This document shows positions 42,077-48,788 of a stretch of DNA of 48,788 bases, piece after piece. The stretch is from contig LRTP01000277.1 of the NCBI GenBank assembly GCA_001550305.1, forward strand, positions 1-48,788, read 5' to 3'. The DNA is from Streptomyces diastatochromogenes (GTDB lineage: Bacteria > Actinomycetota > Actinomycetes > Streptomycetales > Streptomycetaceae). How positions within the stretch are numbered: the first letter of the stretch is position 1; each line of letters starts with the position of its first letter. The notes below the pieces were generated by a model. That model saw only the letters and a program-made list of their open reading frames with translations. It did no database searches and had not been told where the DNA came from. Made by a program: the position numbers and the translations under genes.

Positions 42077-42787
42077 ATGAGTCCCGTATCCCCCGGAACG
42101 CAGGTGAATCCCCGTCACAGCGGGCACGCGCATCTGGTCATCGTCCATCCCCCCTTCGCGGCCCCGCTCCGGCCCAACGAACGGCCGTCTGCCACTGCCC
42201 ACGACCCGGGGGCGGCCAGGGCTGCGGTGCTGTCCCTGTCGACCGTCTCGGCTATCCACCATGAGTACGCTCCGTCCCGGCTGGGGCATCCGGGAAGCCC
42301 TGCCAACCGGGAAGAGCTGGACGGCGTACGCGCGGCCGCGTGGGGCTCCACGGTGAAGATCAGTGACCCGGCGCTTGTCGAAGACGGGGTCATGGCCACT
42401 GCTTTGGAGGACGAGTTCCAGGCGCAGAGGAAGAAGCATCCGGACGCCCGGATCGTCGCTGTCTGCGAACGCGACTTCGGCGCCTCGTACACGAAAATCC
42501 TCGTTGCTGTGCCCGGTACCCCGGATCTGATGGTCGAGGGCTTCGACGAGCTGGAGATCACCGGCGACCCGCGTGCCACGCTGGCCGCCGCGGGGATCGA
42601 CCTCGACCCGTTGGGTGAGGGATACGACATCAGCGATGAAGGGTTCTTCGACTACGACGGCTTCCTCCACATGCTCACCGGCGGCGCCCTGTCCGTCTAC
42701 GCGGATGAGGAGCGCTTCGAGTCGGCGTTCGTTGTCGACCGGAGCGAGGGCGGCGAGAGCAGCATCCGCGAGGTCTGGTTTCCGTAG
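42077..42787 (+). CDS. Acidic orphan protein beside the surface protein
   Basis: The 236-residue protein starts MSPVSPGTQVNPRHSGHAHL. Residues ~1-95 are low in secondary-structure signals. The last ~140 are acidic and coding-like: ALEDEFQAQRKKHPDARIVA, FDELEITGDPRATLAAAGID, EGYDISDEGFFDYDGFLHML and ending SIREVWFP. It has no signal peptide and no known domain. It diverges from the nuclease-motif surface protein about 210 bases away. High acidity near a possible nuclease is compatible with an immunity protein, but this is speculation. Confidence 0.6.
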   Translation: MSPVSPGTQVNPRHSGHAHLVIVHPPFAAPLRPNERPSATAHDPGAARAAVLSLSTVSAIHHEYAPSRLGHPGSPANREELDGVRAAAWGSTVKISDPALVEDGVMATALEDEFQAQRKKHPDARIVAVCERDFGASYTKILVAVPGTPDLMVEGFDELEITGDPRATLAAAGIDLDPLGEGYDISDEGFFDYDGFLHMLTGGALSVYADEERFESAFVVDRSEGGESSIREVWFP

Positions 42788-43237
42788 CAGGCACCCCTGG
42801 TGCCACCGCCGGGGTTCTTACGGCTGAGGACAGAGCCCGCCCGGAGCACGGTCGCCCACGCGCTCACGCACATCCCTCGCAGTCCCGCCTCGCCCGAGGC
42901 GGATGACGGACGGGACGGAACCGTCCACGACCTCGGCGAAGTCCGCGGGCCGCAGCCGTCATTCCGCGTTGCCTTCGAGCGCTACCGAAGCGGGCTCGCC
43001 TCTGCCCCCAGCGCGTGCTGATCACCTGGTCTCGGGCCGGGTGCACCCAGCAGCGCCGAAGAACTCCTCGCCATTCGGACTCCTGGAAACTGCCGCCCGC
43101 CTCCGGCCTTGGTCACCGCGGCCCAACGGCGCGGTTGCTCACGGTGTCGGCCGTCCTCGATGACAAGGTTGCGCGGCGCTTCCAGCGCAGTGCCGTCGAC
43201 CATGACGCTGCCGCTGATCAGCAGCCCGTCGGACTTT
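42788..43237. other. Gap without a recognised gene
   Basis: Several frames stay open but none shows known motifs or a ribosome site. The minus-strand stretch VDGTALEAPRNLVIEDGRHR near 43120-43200 is faintly protein-like and could be a remnant. Confidence 0.35.
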
Positions 43238-43504
43238 CAGCGCGGCTGCACCGATGAAGAATCGCATGTCTCAATCAGCAGACTGCTGCTGTTCTACCAG
43301 TTCCACCGCCGCTCCGCGAAGGCCATTCGGATCGGCTTCTATGCGGCGCTGGGCTTCATGACCAGCGTGATCACAGTCGTCATGAACGACGCCGAGTCCC
43401 GCAAGGACGTCGGTTTCAACGTATGGATCCTGGCCTCCTCCGGGATACTCGCGCTGTTCCTGCGCTTCTGGGCTGTCTCCGCGGACTCTCCAGACCAACG
43501 CTGA
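43238..43504 (+). pseudogene. Membrane protein C-terminal fragment
   Basis: The frame ISRLLLFYQFHRRSAKAIRI, GFYAALGFMTSVITVVMNDA, NVWILASSGILALFLRFWAV encodes two membrane helices joined by a short charged loop. The end SADSPDQR is at 43504. No start codon with a ribosome site lies in frame near 43250, so the N-terminus is probably lost. The family is unknown. Confidence 0.45.
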
Positions 43505-43561
43505 GGCGATCCGCGCTGACCGGGGCTTGGATCGCCGAGGGGACGCACAAGAACTCCGGCT

Positions 43562-43613
43562 GTCTCATGTGACATTGCCCCCGGCGCGCAGATCCGAGAA
43601 CGTCACATGAGAC
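43562..43613. repeat. 12-bp perfect inverted repeat, widely spaced
   Basis: GTCTCATGTGAC (43562-43573) and GTCACATGAGAC (43602-43613) are perfect inverted copies separated by 28 bases. A partial third copy, GTCGTCTGAGAC, follows at 43624. No gene spans it. The spacing suggests recombinase or transposase sites rather than a hairpin. Confidence 0.8.
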
Positions 43614-43698
43614 GGAAGCAACGTCGTCTGAGACGGAACAGAAGCTGTGCCTGAACCTCTTTCCCCTGGTCACAGGGTCATGAGGCGAGGCGGGCAAC

Positions 43699-43915
43699 CT
43701 ACTTGCCGTTCGGTGTGGCGTCGATGGACGGATCGGCGAACGGCAGCGGAAGACCCTCGATCGTTACGCGGCGAGGGAAGCGACGACTGCTGGGGCTGCC
43801 GGTGGTCGGCCAGACGGCGGGAGATGAGCGTGATAATCGCCCACAGGATGTGCACTTCGGCATGGGAGATCTGCGCTCGTAGTCCCTTACGTTGCGCCTG
43901 ACCCGTATCGTCCAC
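43699..43915 (-). pseudogene. Possible broken small gene
   Basis: One minus-strand frame starts MDDTGQAQRKGLRAQISHAE and VHILWAIITLISRRLADHRQ; another continues RRVTIEGLPLPFADPSIDAT. Both have coding-like composition and could be one gene with an indel near 43790. No family was recognised. Confidence 0.25.
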
Positions 43916-43962
43916 GAGTTACTCCGTTCCACCACCCGCCTCTTTGGCAGCACGAGACACGC

Positions 43963-44517
43963 TCAGGGCCTACGGCCGATGAAGGCGAGCAAGCGAGTCT
44001 GCACGTCGGCGCTTTCGGGTACCTCGACCCGTGGTCCGTACTGCCCGCTCTTGCGGAGCACGTCGTCGAGCGGCAGCATCCCGTCGAGCAACTGGGCGCA
44101 CCTGCCAGGGTCGAGGCGCTCCTCCTGGCCGGTGGCCCGCGCCAGGTCCCAGGTGTGCATGAAAACGTCGGCGGTGTAGAACCGGTCGACCGCCTGGTCC
44201 AGCGGGACCTCTCCGATGTGCTGGTTCGACAGCATCCTGCGCGCCGTGGCTGGATCGTCGAGGAGGGCCTGCACCCCGTCGCTGTGCACCGTCCAGGCTG
44301 CCACCGGGTCGTCGTCCACCGCCGGCCCTTTCGGCAGTTCGACTCCGGCGCCAGCCTTCAGGAAGTCCGGGAACCACTCGACAAGGTGGCGCACCACATC
44401 CCGGGCGCCCCACCCCTCGCACGGCGCTGGGTTGTCCCATGCCCCGGGACGCACTCCGCGCACGCGGTCCGTGAATACTCCTGCGACGGTGCGGTGCTCA
44501 TCGGCTGCCCTCGTCAT
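43963..44517 (-). CDS. DinB-like TIGR03086-family metal-binding protein
   Basis: The 184-residue protein starts MTRAADEHRTVAGVFTDRVR and has the actinobacterial mycothiol-transferase/maleylpyruvate-isomerase N-terminal fold: NPAPCEGWGARDVVRHLVEW and VDRFYTADVFMHTWDLARAT. The three His residues in RHL, MHTW and the first helix are the usual metal ligands. It is a cytoplasmic four-helix protein of unknown substrate. Five bases separate it from the stop of an upstream SRPBCC remnant, so the two formed an operon. Confidence 0.88.
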   Translation of the reverse strand: MTRAADEHRTVAGVFTDRVRGVRPGAWDNPAPCEGWGARDVVRHLVEWFPDFLKAGAGVELPKGPAVDDDPVAAWTVHSDGVQALLDDPATARRMLSNQHIGEVPLDQAVDRFYTADVFMHTWDLARATGQEERLDPGRCAQLLDGMLPLDDVLRKSGQYGPRVEVPESADVQTRLLAFIGRRP

Positions 44518-44521
44518 GATC

Positions 44522-44650
44522 TCAAGCCTTCCTCTTACTCATCGAGTCGCGAGCCTCGATGGAGTCCATGAGAGATTTGGTGGTGACCCGGGTGCGACCG
44601 CGGAGCTCCTCGAAGGCGATTGTCTCCACGCTGACGCCGTCCGGGAAGCC
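44522..44650 (-). pseudogene. SRPBCC (AHSA1-like) C-terminal remnant
   Basis: The frame GFPDGVSVETIAFEELRGRT, RVTTKSLMDSIEARDSM matches the last strands and C-terminal helix of Hsp90-activator-like SRPBCC proteins, ending SKRKA-stop. Everything before about residue 100 of the family is missing or scrambled. SRPBCC and DinB-like genes are frequent neighbours in actinomycetes, so this is a decayed first gene of that operon. Confidence 0.65.
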
Positions 44651-44994
44651 GATTGGTCTGGTGCCAGGTGCTGAACGCACCGAGCTGTGGCATGGAGTAG
44701 CCGGACGGGCCGACCCCAGTCCGCCCACGATCAGCGCCATCAGGCGTCCACGCCGACGGAAATGCGGGCGGCCCGCACGTCCCCCAGGTAGCCGAGGGGA
44801 CAGAACTCGTGTGTAGGGGGCAGCGGGTCCCTGACGGCGCTGGAGGCCGACGATGTGCCGGACGATCACCTTCGCTTCGGCCGGGGCCGCGGACCTGCCA
44901 TTGCGCATCAGCCGGCAGGTCGGCATCTGGAGCAGCTGCACGTCCTCGTGCCCGGCACTGCAACCAGCGCCGGGAGTCAAGAAGGCCGTTACGC
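44651..44994. other. Gap with weak coding traces
   Basis: A minus-strand stretch DVQLLQMPTCRLMRNGRSAA, EAKVIVRHIVGLQRRQG looks protein-like but has no start and no recognised family. It may be debris. Confidence 0.35.
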
Positions 44995-46479
44995 CTACCG
45001 CGTGGCGAGTTCGCGTACCGTCGCCATGTCGCTGAACGGCAGCAGTTCCTCGTTGACGATCTGGTAGGGCTCGCTGCCTTTGCCCGCGATCAGGATGACG
45101 TCGCCGTGCCCTGCGGCGGAAAGGGCGAAGGAGATGGCGCGGCGGCGGTCGGTGAACCGCTCGAAAGCGGTGCCGCTCGCGACCAGGCCCGGGACAATCT
45201 GATCCATGATCGCCTTGGGGTCTTCGTTCCGGGGATTGTCCGAAGTGAGAACGCACAGATCGGAGTAGGTGCCGGCGATCTCTCCCATCCGGGCGCGCTT
45301 GGTGACGTCCCGGTCCCCGCCGCAGCCGAAGACCGTGACGACCTGGCCAGAGGCGAAGTCGCGGATGGTGGTCAGCACCTTCTCCAGTGAGTCCGGGGAG
45401 TGCGCATAGTCCACGATGACGGCCGTGCCGTCCGGGGTCTCGTAGCGTTCGAACCTCCCCGGGATCGGGGGCATCTGCTCCAGTGCGGCGACCAGTCCGG
45501 CCAGATTGTGCCCGATGAGGTGGCAGGCTGCGACAGTGGCCAGCGCATTGGAGACGGAGAACCGTCCAGGCACGGGGATCGCCGCCGGATACTTGTGGCC
45601 GGCGTGGTGCAGGGTGAAGCGGGTGCCGACGGCGTCCATGGTGAGGTCGGTCGCCCGGTAGTCCGCCTCCGTGTCGATGCCGTACGTGACGACCGCGCCG
45701 GGCATCATCGCCCCGATGCAGGCTCCGACCGGGTCGTCCGCGTTGACCACCGCACGCCTGCACAGCCCCTGGAACAGACGCAGTTTGGCGTCCCGGTAGT
45801 TCTCCATGGTGCCGTGGTCATCCAGGTGATCCTGCGTCAGGTTGGTGAACACCCCTACGTCGATGAACGAGTGGTCGAGGCGGTGGGTCAGCAGGCCCAT
45901 CGACGTGGCTTCGAGCGCCACGGTGCCGACACCGCGGTCGCGCATGCACCCGAGCAGATACTGGAAGTCCGGCGACTCCGGTGTGGTCAGTGCCGACATC
46001 GGCATCGGGATCAGTTCCTCGCCGATCCGGCTGCCGCCCGTCCCGATGACCCCCACCCTGGCGTGCTCGGCGACCTTCAGCACTGACTCCACCATGGAGG
46101 AAACCGACGTTTTCCCGTTGGTGCCCGTGACGGCCACCATCTTCATCTGTCGGCCTGGCTCCCCGTGGTAGCGGGAGGCGACGACCGCGGCTGCCTTGCG
46201 CGTGTCCGCTACGGCTACGACGCATACACCAGCTGCCGACGCCCAGGTCGCGACCGGAAGTTGCGCCGTCGCGGAGTCGATGAGTATCGCCACCGCGCCG
46301 CGTGCGAGAGCCGGTCCGACGGACTCGGGGCCGCCCTCGCGATGGCCGGGTACCGCGATGAACAGGGACCCCGGAGCGGCGCGGTGGGCGTCGAAGCAGG
46401 TGCCTCCGGTGATCCTCGTCTCCGGATCGCCCTCGATGACTTCATGATCGTGCCCGGCGAGCAGCTCGCTCAACTTCAC
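44995..46479 (-). CDS. MurE-type UDP-MurNAc-tripeptide synthetase
   Basis: The 494-residue Mur ligase has an N-terminal substrate domain (GTCFDAHRAAPGSLFIAVPG), the ATP loop VAVTGTNGKTSVSSMVESV at 115-133, EATSMGLLTHRLD, FTNLTQDHLDDHGTMENY and the C-terminal signature TSDNPRNEDPKAI. DNPR is the motif that binds diaminopimelate in MurE. It would add the third amino acid to UDP-MurNAc-dipeptide in the cytoplasm. GTG 46479 has AGAGGA upstream. No other division or wall genes surround it, so it is probably an extra copy, perhaps linked to resistance or a special peptide; that is inference. Confidence 0.88.
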   Translation of the reverse strand: MKLSELLAGHDHEVIEGDPETRITGGTCFDAHRAAPGSLFIAVPGHREGGPESVGPALARGAVAILIDSATAQLPVATWASAAGVCVVAVADTRKAAAVVASRYHGEPGRQMKMVAVTGTNGKTSVSSMVESVLKVAEHARVGVIGTGGSRIGEELIPMPMSALTTPESPDFQYLLGCMRDRGVGTVALEATSMGLLTHRLDHSFIDVGVFTNLTQDHLDDHGTMENYRDAKLRLFQGLCRRAVVNADDPVGACIGAMMPGAVVTYGIDTEADYRATDLTMDAVGTRFTLHHAGHKYPAAIPVPGRFSVSNALATVAACHLIGHNLAGLVAALEQMPPIPGRFERYETPDGTAVIVDYAHSPDSLEKVLTTIRDFASGQVVTVFGCGGDRDVTKRARMGEIAGTYSDLCVLTSDNPRNEDPKAIMDQIVPGLVASGTAFERFTDRRRAISFALSAAGHGDVILIAGKGSEPYQIVNEELLPFSDMATVRELATR

Positions 46480-46686
46480 AAGGGTCCTCTCGAAGATGCA
46501 CCGGCTGCCGGTCGTCCGGCGGTCGGCGCGCAGGCGGCGCCAGGGCGCCAAGGGATGACAAAGCAGGAAATTATGGCGAGGACCGCTGCCGTGCGGTTAC
46601 AGAGGTGGGGAGGGGCGCCCGTGCAGAAAATGGTCCGCCTGCAGGGGCGGAATGACCTGGGAAATGCCGAGAGTTGCCCTGAATCG

Positions 46687-46824
46687 CTAGCCGTGGCCGT
46701 GCAACGCGCGACAGTAGATCGCCGACGCGTTCACCGGATCGACGGCCGTCGCGCACGCGGTGGACGGGCACAGGGCATGAGCGGCCTGGAACAGGCACTC
46801 CCTCGCTGCGCACGTGCGATCCAT
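46687..46824 (-). CDS. Possible 45-residue Cys-rich peptide
   Basis: ATG 46824 encodes MDRTCAARECLFQAAHALCP, STACATAVDPVNASAIYCRA and ends LHGHG. Five cysteines, two of them in C-x4-C spacing, might bind metal. No ribosome site or relatives could be judged. Confidence 0.3.
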   Translation of the reverse strand: MDRTCAARECLFQAAHALCPSTACATAVDPVNASAIYCRALHGHG

Positions 46825-46883
46825 GTGTGGAGTGTACGTCCAGCCGCGGGGGCGATCGCCCACCGCTCGTTCGCACATCTGCG

Positions 46884-47117
46884 TTACTGCTGCCGCACTG
46901 TCTCCGGCACCCGCGCCGCGAGGAATGCCGTGCGGTGACGCAGCCGGAAGTCCAGCGACTCGTACAGCCGGATGGCGTTGATGGTGCGCGCGGAGATGTG
47001 CAGGAAGGGTCTCTCGGCGCGGACACGGACGCCGGGGGCAACCGCCAGGACCAGTCGGGCGGCCACGCCCTGCCCGCGGAAGGCCCGGTCGATGCAGACC
47101 GCACTGATCTCCGTGGC
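46884..47117 (-). pseudogene. GNAT acetyltransferase C-terminal fragment
   Basis: The frame ATEISAVCIDRAFRGQGVAA, RLVLAVAPGVRVRAERPFLH, ISARTINAIRLYESLDFRLR contains the acetyl-CoA loop (RGQGVA) and the late NAIRLYESLDF helix of GNAT enzymes, ending at 46884. The N-terminal half is absent; unrelated or frameshifted sequence precedes 47117. Confidence 0.75.
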
Positions 47118-47426
47118 TGGAGCGGATCACGGCTCGCCGCAGTGAACTGGACGCGCTCGCCGAGGAGCCGGCCAAGCAGCTGCAGGGACCCGCGGTCGCC
47201 TGGCACGATCGGCCGAGATCTCGAAGGCCAGCAACGTCCGGCCCCGTAGACCAGATGACGGACCATCTCGCCACTCCTGAAGATTCCCTGGACTTCGCGA
47301 TGCTCCCCAACACTCGCCGACCCGTGGCGCTCGCGCTCGCCGGAACGTCTGCCCTTGCAGCGTGGCAAGCAATCGCAAGAAACGAGAGGCTTGGGCACGC
47401 ACCTTTTGCTCAGCTGCCTCCTCGGA
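47118..47426. other. Gap, possibly scrambled GNAT 5' part
   Basis: Minus-strand frames contain LLGERVQFTAASRDPL and RTLLAFEISADRARRP, which could be shuffled N-terminal parts of the acetyltransferase. Nothing firm can be called. Confidence 0.3.
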
Positions 47427-47651
47427 TTACTGAAGCTGATCGTCGGAAACTCTCACCTTCCAGAGCGTGGCGACCGCACTGGTCAGCAGGCCGAGCACGC
47501 TCACGAGTACGGTGATTTCCTGCCACTGGCGTGACCCTCTCTGTGTCCGTGGCTCGGATACCTCGTCTCGTAACCGAGCCCGAACGCGGTTTGGAGCCGT
47601 CCGCTGCCGAGCGAGGCGTAGTCGGACTCGTCTCTGTGGTTCGTTGGCCAA
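47427..47651 (-). CDS. Possible small membrane protein
   Basis: A 74-residue frame ends ITVLVSVLGLLTSAVATLWK, VRVSDDQLQ, one clear membrane helix after a basic Arg-rich N-terminus. It may be real or the tail of a decayed gene; no family or ribosome site was recognised. Confidence 0.35.
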   Translation of the reverse strand: MANEPQRRVRLRLARQRTAPNRVRARLRDEVSEPRTQRGSRQWQEITVLVSVLGLLTSAVATLWKVRVSDDQLQ

Positions 47652-47691
47652 ACGGGATGCTCTTGTGTTGACAGTCCGCAGCTTGTGGCTC

Positions 47692-48316
47692 CTACTGGCC
47701 GCTCAACTTCGCCCAGGTGCAGCTGTCCATACTGTCCTGAGGGCCGATCCTGGGGAGTTCCGAGCCGTCGCGCCCCACGGCCACGATGAGCGGTCGTATC
47801 CCCCCGCGGCCTGTGGACGGGGACTTCCAGACGACGATGAGGCTGCTGTTCCCGGGCACCTCAATCCGTCGCTCGCCGAGGAGGAGATGGTCCGCCTCCG
47901 CGGCCATCTGGAGCTCGTTGGATCCGATCCAGGGAACCGTCCCGATCGAGTGCGGATGCGGATGCCGCAGGCGGTAGGCACGGCTCAGAACGCCTGCACC
48001 TCCGCCGAGCTCGATCATGCCGACTTGTCCGGGCTGGCCTTCCCGCAGGCAGGTCACCATCTGAACTGCTGCCACCGCCCGTGTACTGCCACTTTTCACC
48101 GCAGAGCTCCATGAGCGCGGTGTGCATCTCGGCTTTCGCAGCCCTGGGCCGCCACACCAGCCAGACTGCGCCGATATCCGCGTCGAGGTCGACGTCACCC
48201 GACACCACGGTCAGCTGGCAGCGAGGCAGCCAACCGGGCTGCGGCGCACGACCGTTGATTATGCGCCGGATCACCCCCGGCAGGATGATCTCCATCCAGC
48301 GGTGAATCCGGCGCAA
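47692..48316 (-). pseudogene. Hypothetical protein, frameshifted
   Basis: The first frame reads MEIILPGVIRRIINGRAPQP, PRCQLTVVSGDVDLDADIGA, VWLVWRPRAAKAEMHTALME. Near 48065-48085 coding moves to another frame: VQMVTCLREGQPGQVGMIEL, then ADHLLLGERRIEVPGNSSLI, VVWKSPS and PLIVAVGRDGSELPRIG, ending at 47692. Joined, they make about 200 residues. No domain was recognised. Confidence 0.6.
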
Positions 48317-48346
48317 CCGACGCAGCTCCGTGGAACTAGTGCCGCA

Positions 48347-48570
48347 TCAGGCAACGTTTGCCCTGTCCACGAGGGCGCGTAGGCGCCGGTCATCGGCGTG
48401 GCGGTTTCGCCAGATGATTTAGCGGCGGATCATGCTGCCCTGTTCCTTGTGGCTGGCGTAGTCGGTGCCGTCGAGGGTGAAGTAGCGCAGGGCGGTGAAC
48501 TGGGCTTCGATGCGGTTGAGCCAGGAGCTGTTGGTGGGGGTGTAGGCGAACCAGTGGAGCCGAAGCCGCA
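48347..48570 (-). pseudogene. IS630-family transposase 3' remnant
   Basis: The frame FAYTPTNSSWLNRIEAQFTA, LRYFTLDGTDYASHKEQGSM matches the C-terminus of IS630 transposases, including the catalytic Glu in NRIEAQF. TAA at 48419-48421 interrupts it (SMIRR-stop-IIWRNRHADDRRLRAL) where Tyr is expected, and the true end is at 48347. The upstream part is gone. Confidence 0.85.
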
Positions 48571-48659
48571 CCGATGGCCTGAAGAACGCCCTGCGCGATC
48601 CGAGAGGAGACCCTGGCATCGTGACGAAGCGCAGCATCCGTCTCACGACGTCGTGAGTC

Positions 48660-48788
48660 GGTGGGATTGACTTGTCCCCTTCCTGAAGGAGGGGAATTCT
48701 TACGGCTCGCGCCGTGAGGGTTTCTGCTTCGTTGCCGACTGCCCGTCCGGAGTACTCCGTTGAGGTCTTACACCAGCTCCACAGACTG
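48660..48788 (-). mobile_element. Possible IS605-like (TnpB) 3' end
   Basis: Just inside the window edge, a hairpin with arms CCCCTTCC and GGAGGGG (48678-48697) lies next to a minus-strand frame reading GRAVGNEAETLTARAVRIPL, LQEGDKSIPP. This resembles the end of actinomycete TnpB genes, where the last codons and the right-end hairpin overlap. The rest of the gene lies outside the window, so the call is tentative. Confidence 0.4.

Noticed and set aside
44522..45763. A 413-residue minus-strand frame
   Set aside because: Most of it overlaps the MurE-type gene in the wrong frame. Only the last 40 residues (the SRPBCC remnant) are meaningful.

Overview
The window reads as accessory DNA from a Streptomyces-type actinomycete. 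It is strongly GC-rich with G/C-biased third codon positions and frequent GTG starts. Two surface proteins carry the LAxTG sorting signal used by streptomycete class E sortases. Mobile-element debris of at least seven families (IS3, IS5/IS427, ISL3, ISAs1, IS630, an IS605-like end and a group II intron) and many broken genes suggest a chromosome arm or linear plasmid. No rRNA, tRNA, CRISPR array or replication origin was found.

Layout. 0-4 kb: frameshifted orphan gene, dead IS3 element, FKBP-type prolyl isomerase, and a P-loop regulator fused by deletion to an epoxide hydrolase tail. 4.2-10.1 kb: a CPA1 Na+/H+ antiporter; an operon on the minus strand of a cytochrome-b/molybdopterin oxidoreductase fusion, a small membrane protein and a methyltransferase, with GTGA start/stop overlaps; a GtrA-like protein diverges from it. 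10.5-13 kb: frameshifted STAS protein, small ORFs and a flavin monooxygenase-like enzyme. 13.2-18.6 kb: ruined UvrD-like helicase, a complete group II intron (14107-16032) abutting a complete IS5-family element (16036-16892), an aminoglycoside-phosphotransferase-like gene and a decayed second IS5-type element. 18.7-21.4 kb: an Imm49 immunity gene interrupted by an amber codon and coupled to a small upstream ORF, then an alpha/beta hydrolase-TetR pair behind a near-textbook operator. 21.7-29.5 kb: tautomerase, TetR and SnoaL-like divergent pair, truncated ECF sigma gene behind a secreted protein, LAxTG-anchored hydrolase, acetyltransferase, ISL3 debris and a zinc-ribbon protein. 29.6-39.5 kb: FUSC-like membrane protein, MFS transporter, ISAs1 debris, SnoaL protein, GT39-like glycosyltransferase divergent from an OmpR/histidine-kinase pair, one dead and one intact SDR, and a LysR regulator. 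39.6-48.8 kb: a large secreted LAxTG-anchored protein with a PD-(D/E)XK-like motif, a divergent acidic orphan, a DinB-like protein, an extra MurE-type ligase, then broken genes and IS630/IS605-like ends.

How genes work together. Most modules are short and independent: enzyme plus adjacent regulator (hydrolase/TetR, SnoaL/TetR, SDR/LysR), a two-component system facing a membrane glycosyltransferase, and a redox operon. No single large biosynthetic cluster is visible. The best candidates for something undescribed are the anchored nuclease-like surface protein with its divergent orphan neighbour, the small ORF coupled to Imm49, and the three-gene molybdenum/cytochrome operon. At least ten genes carry single nonsense or frameshift lesions, so the region is either decaying or contains sequence errors; this affects every functional reading below.
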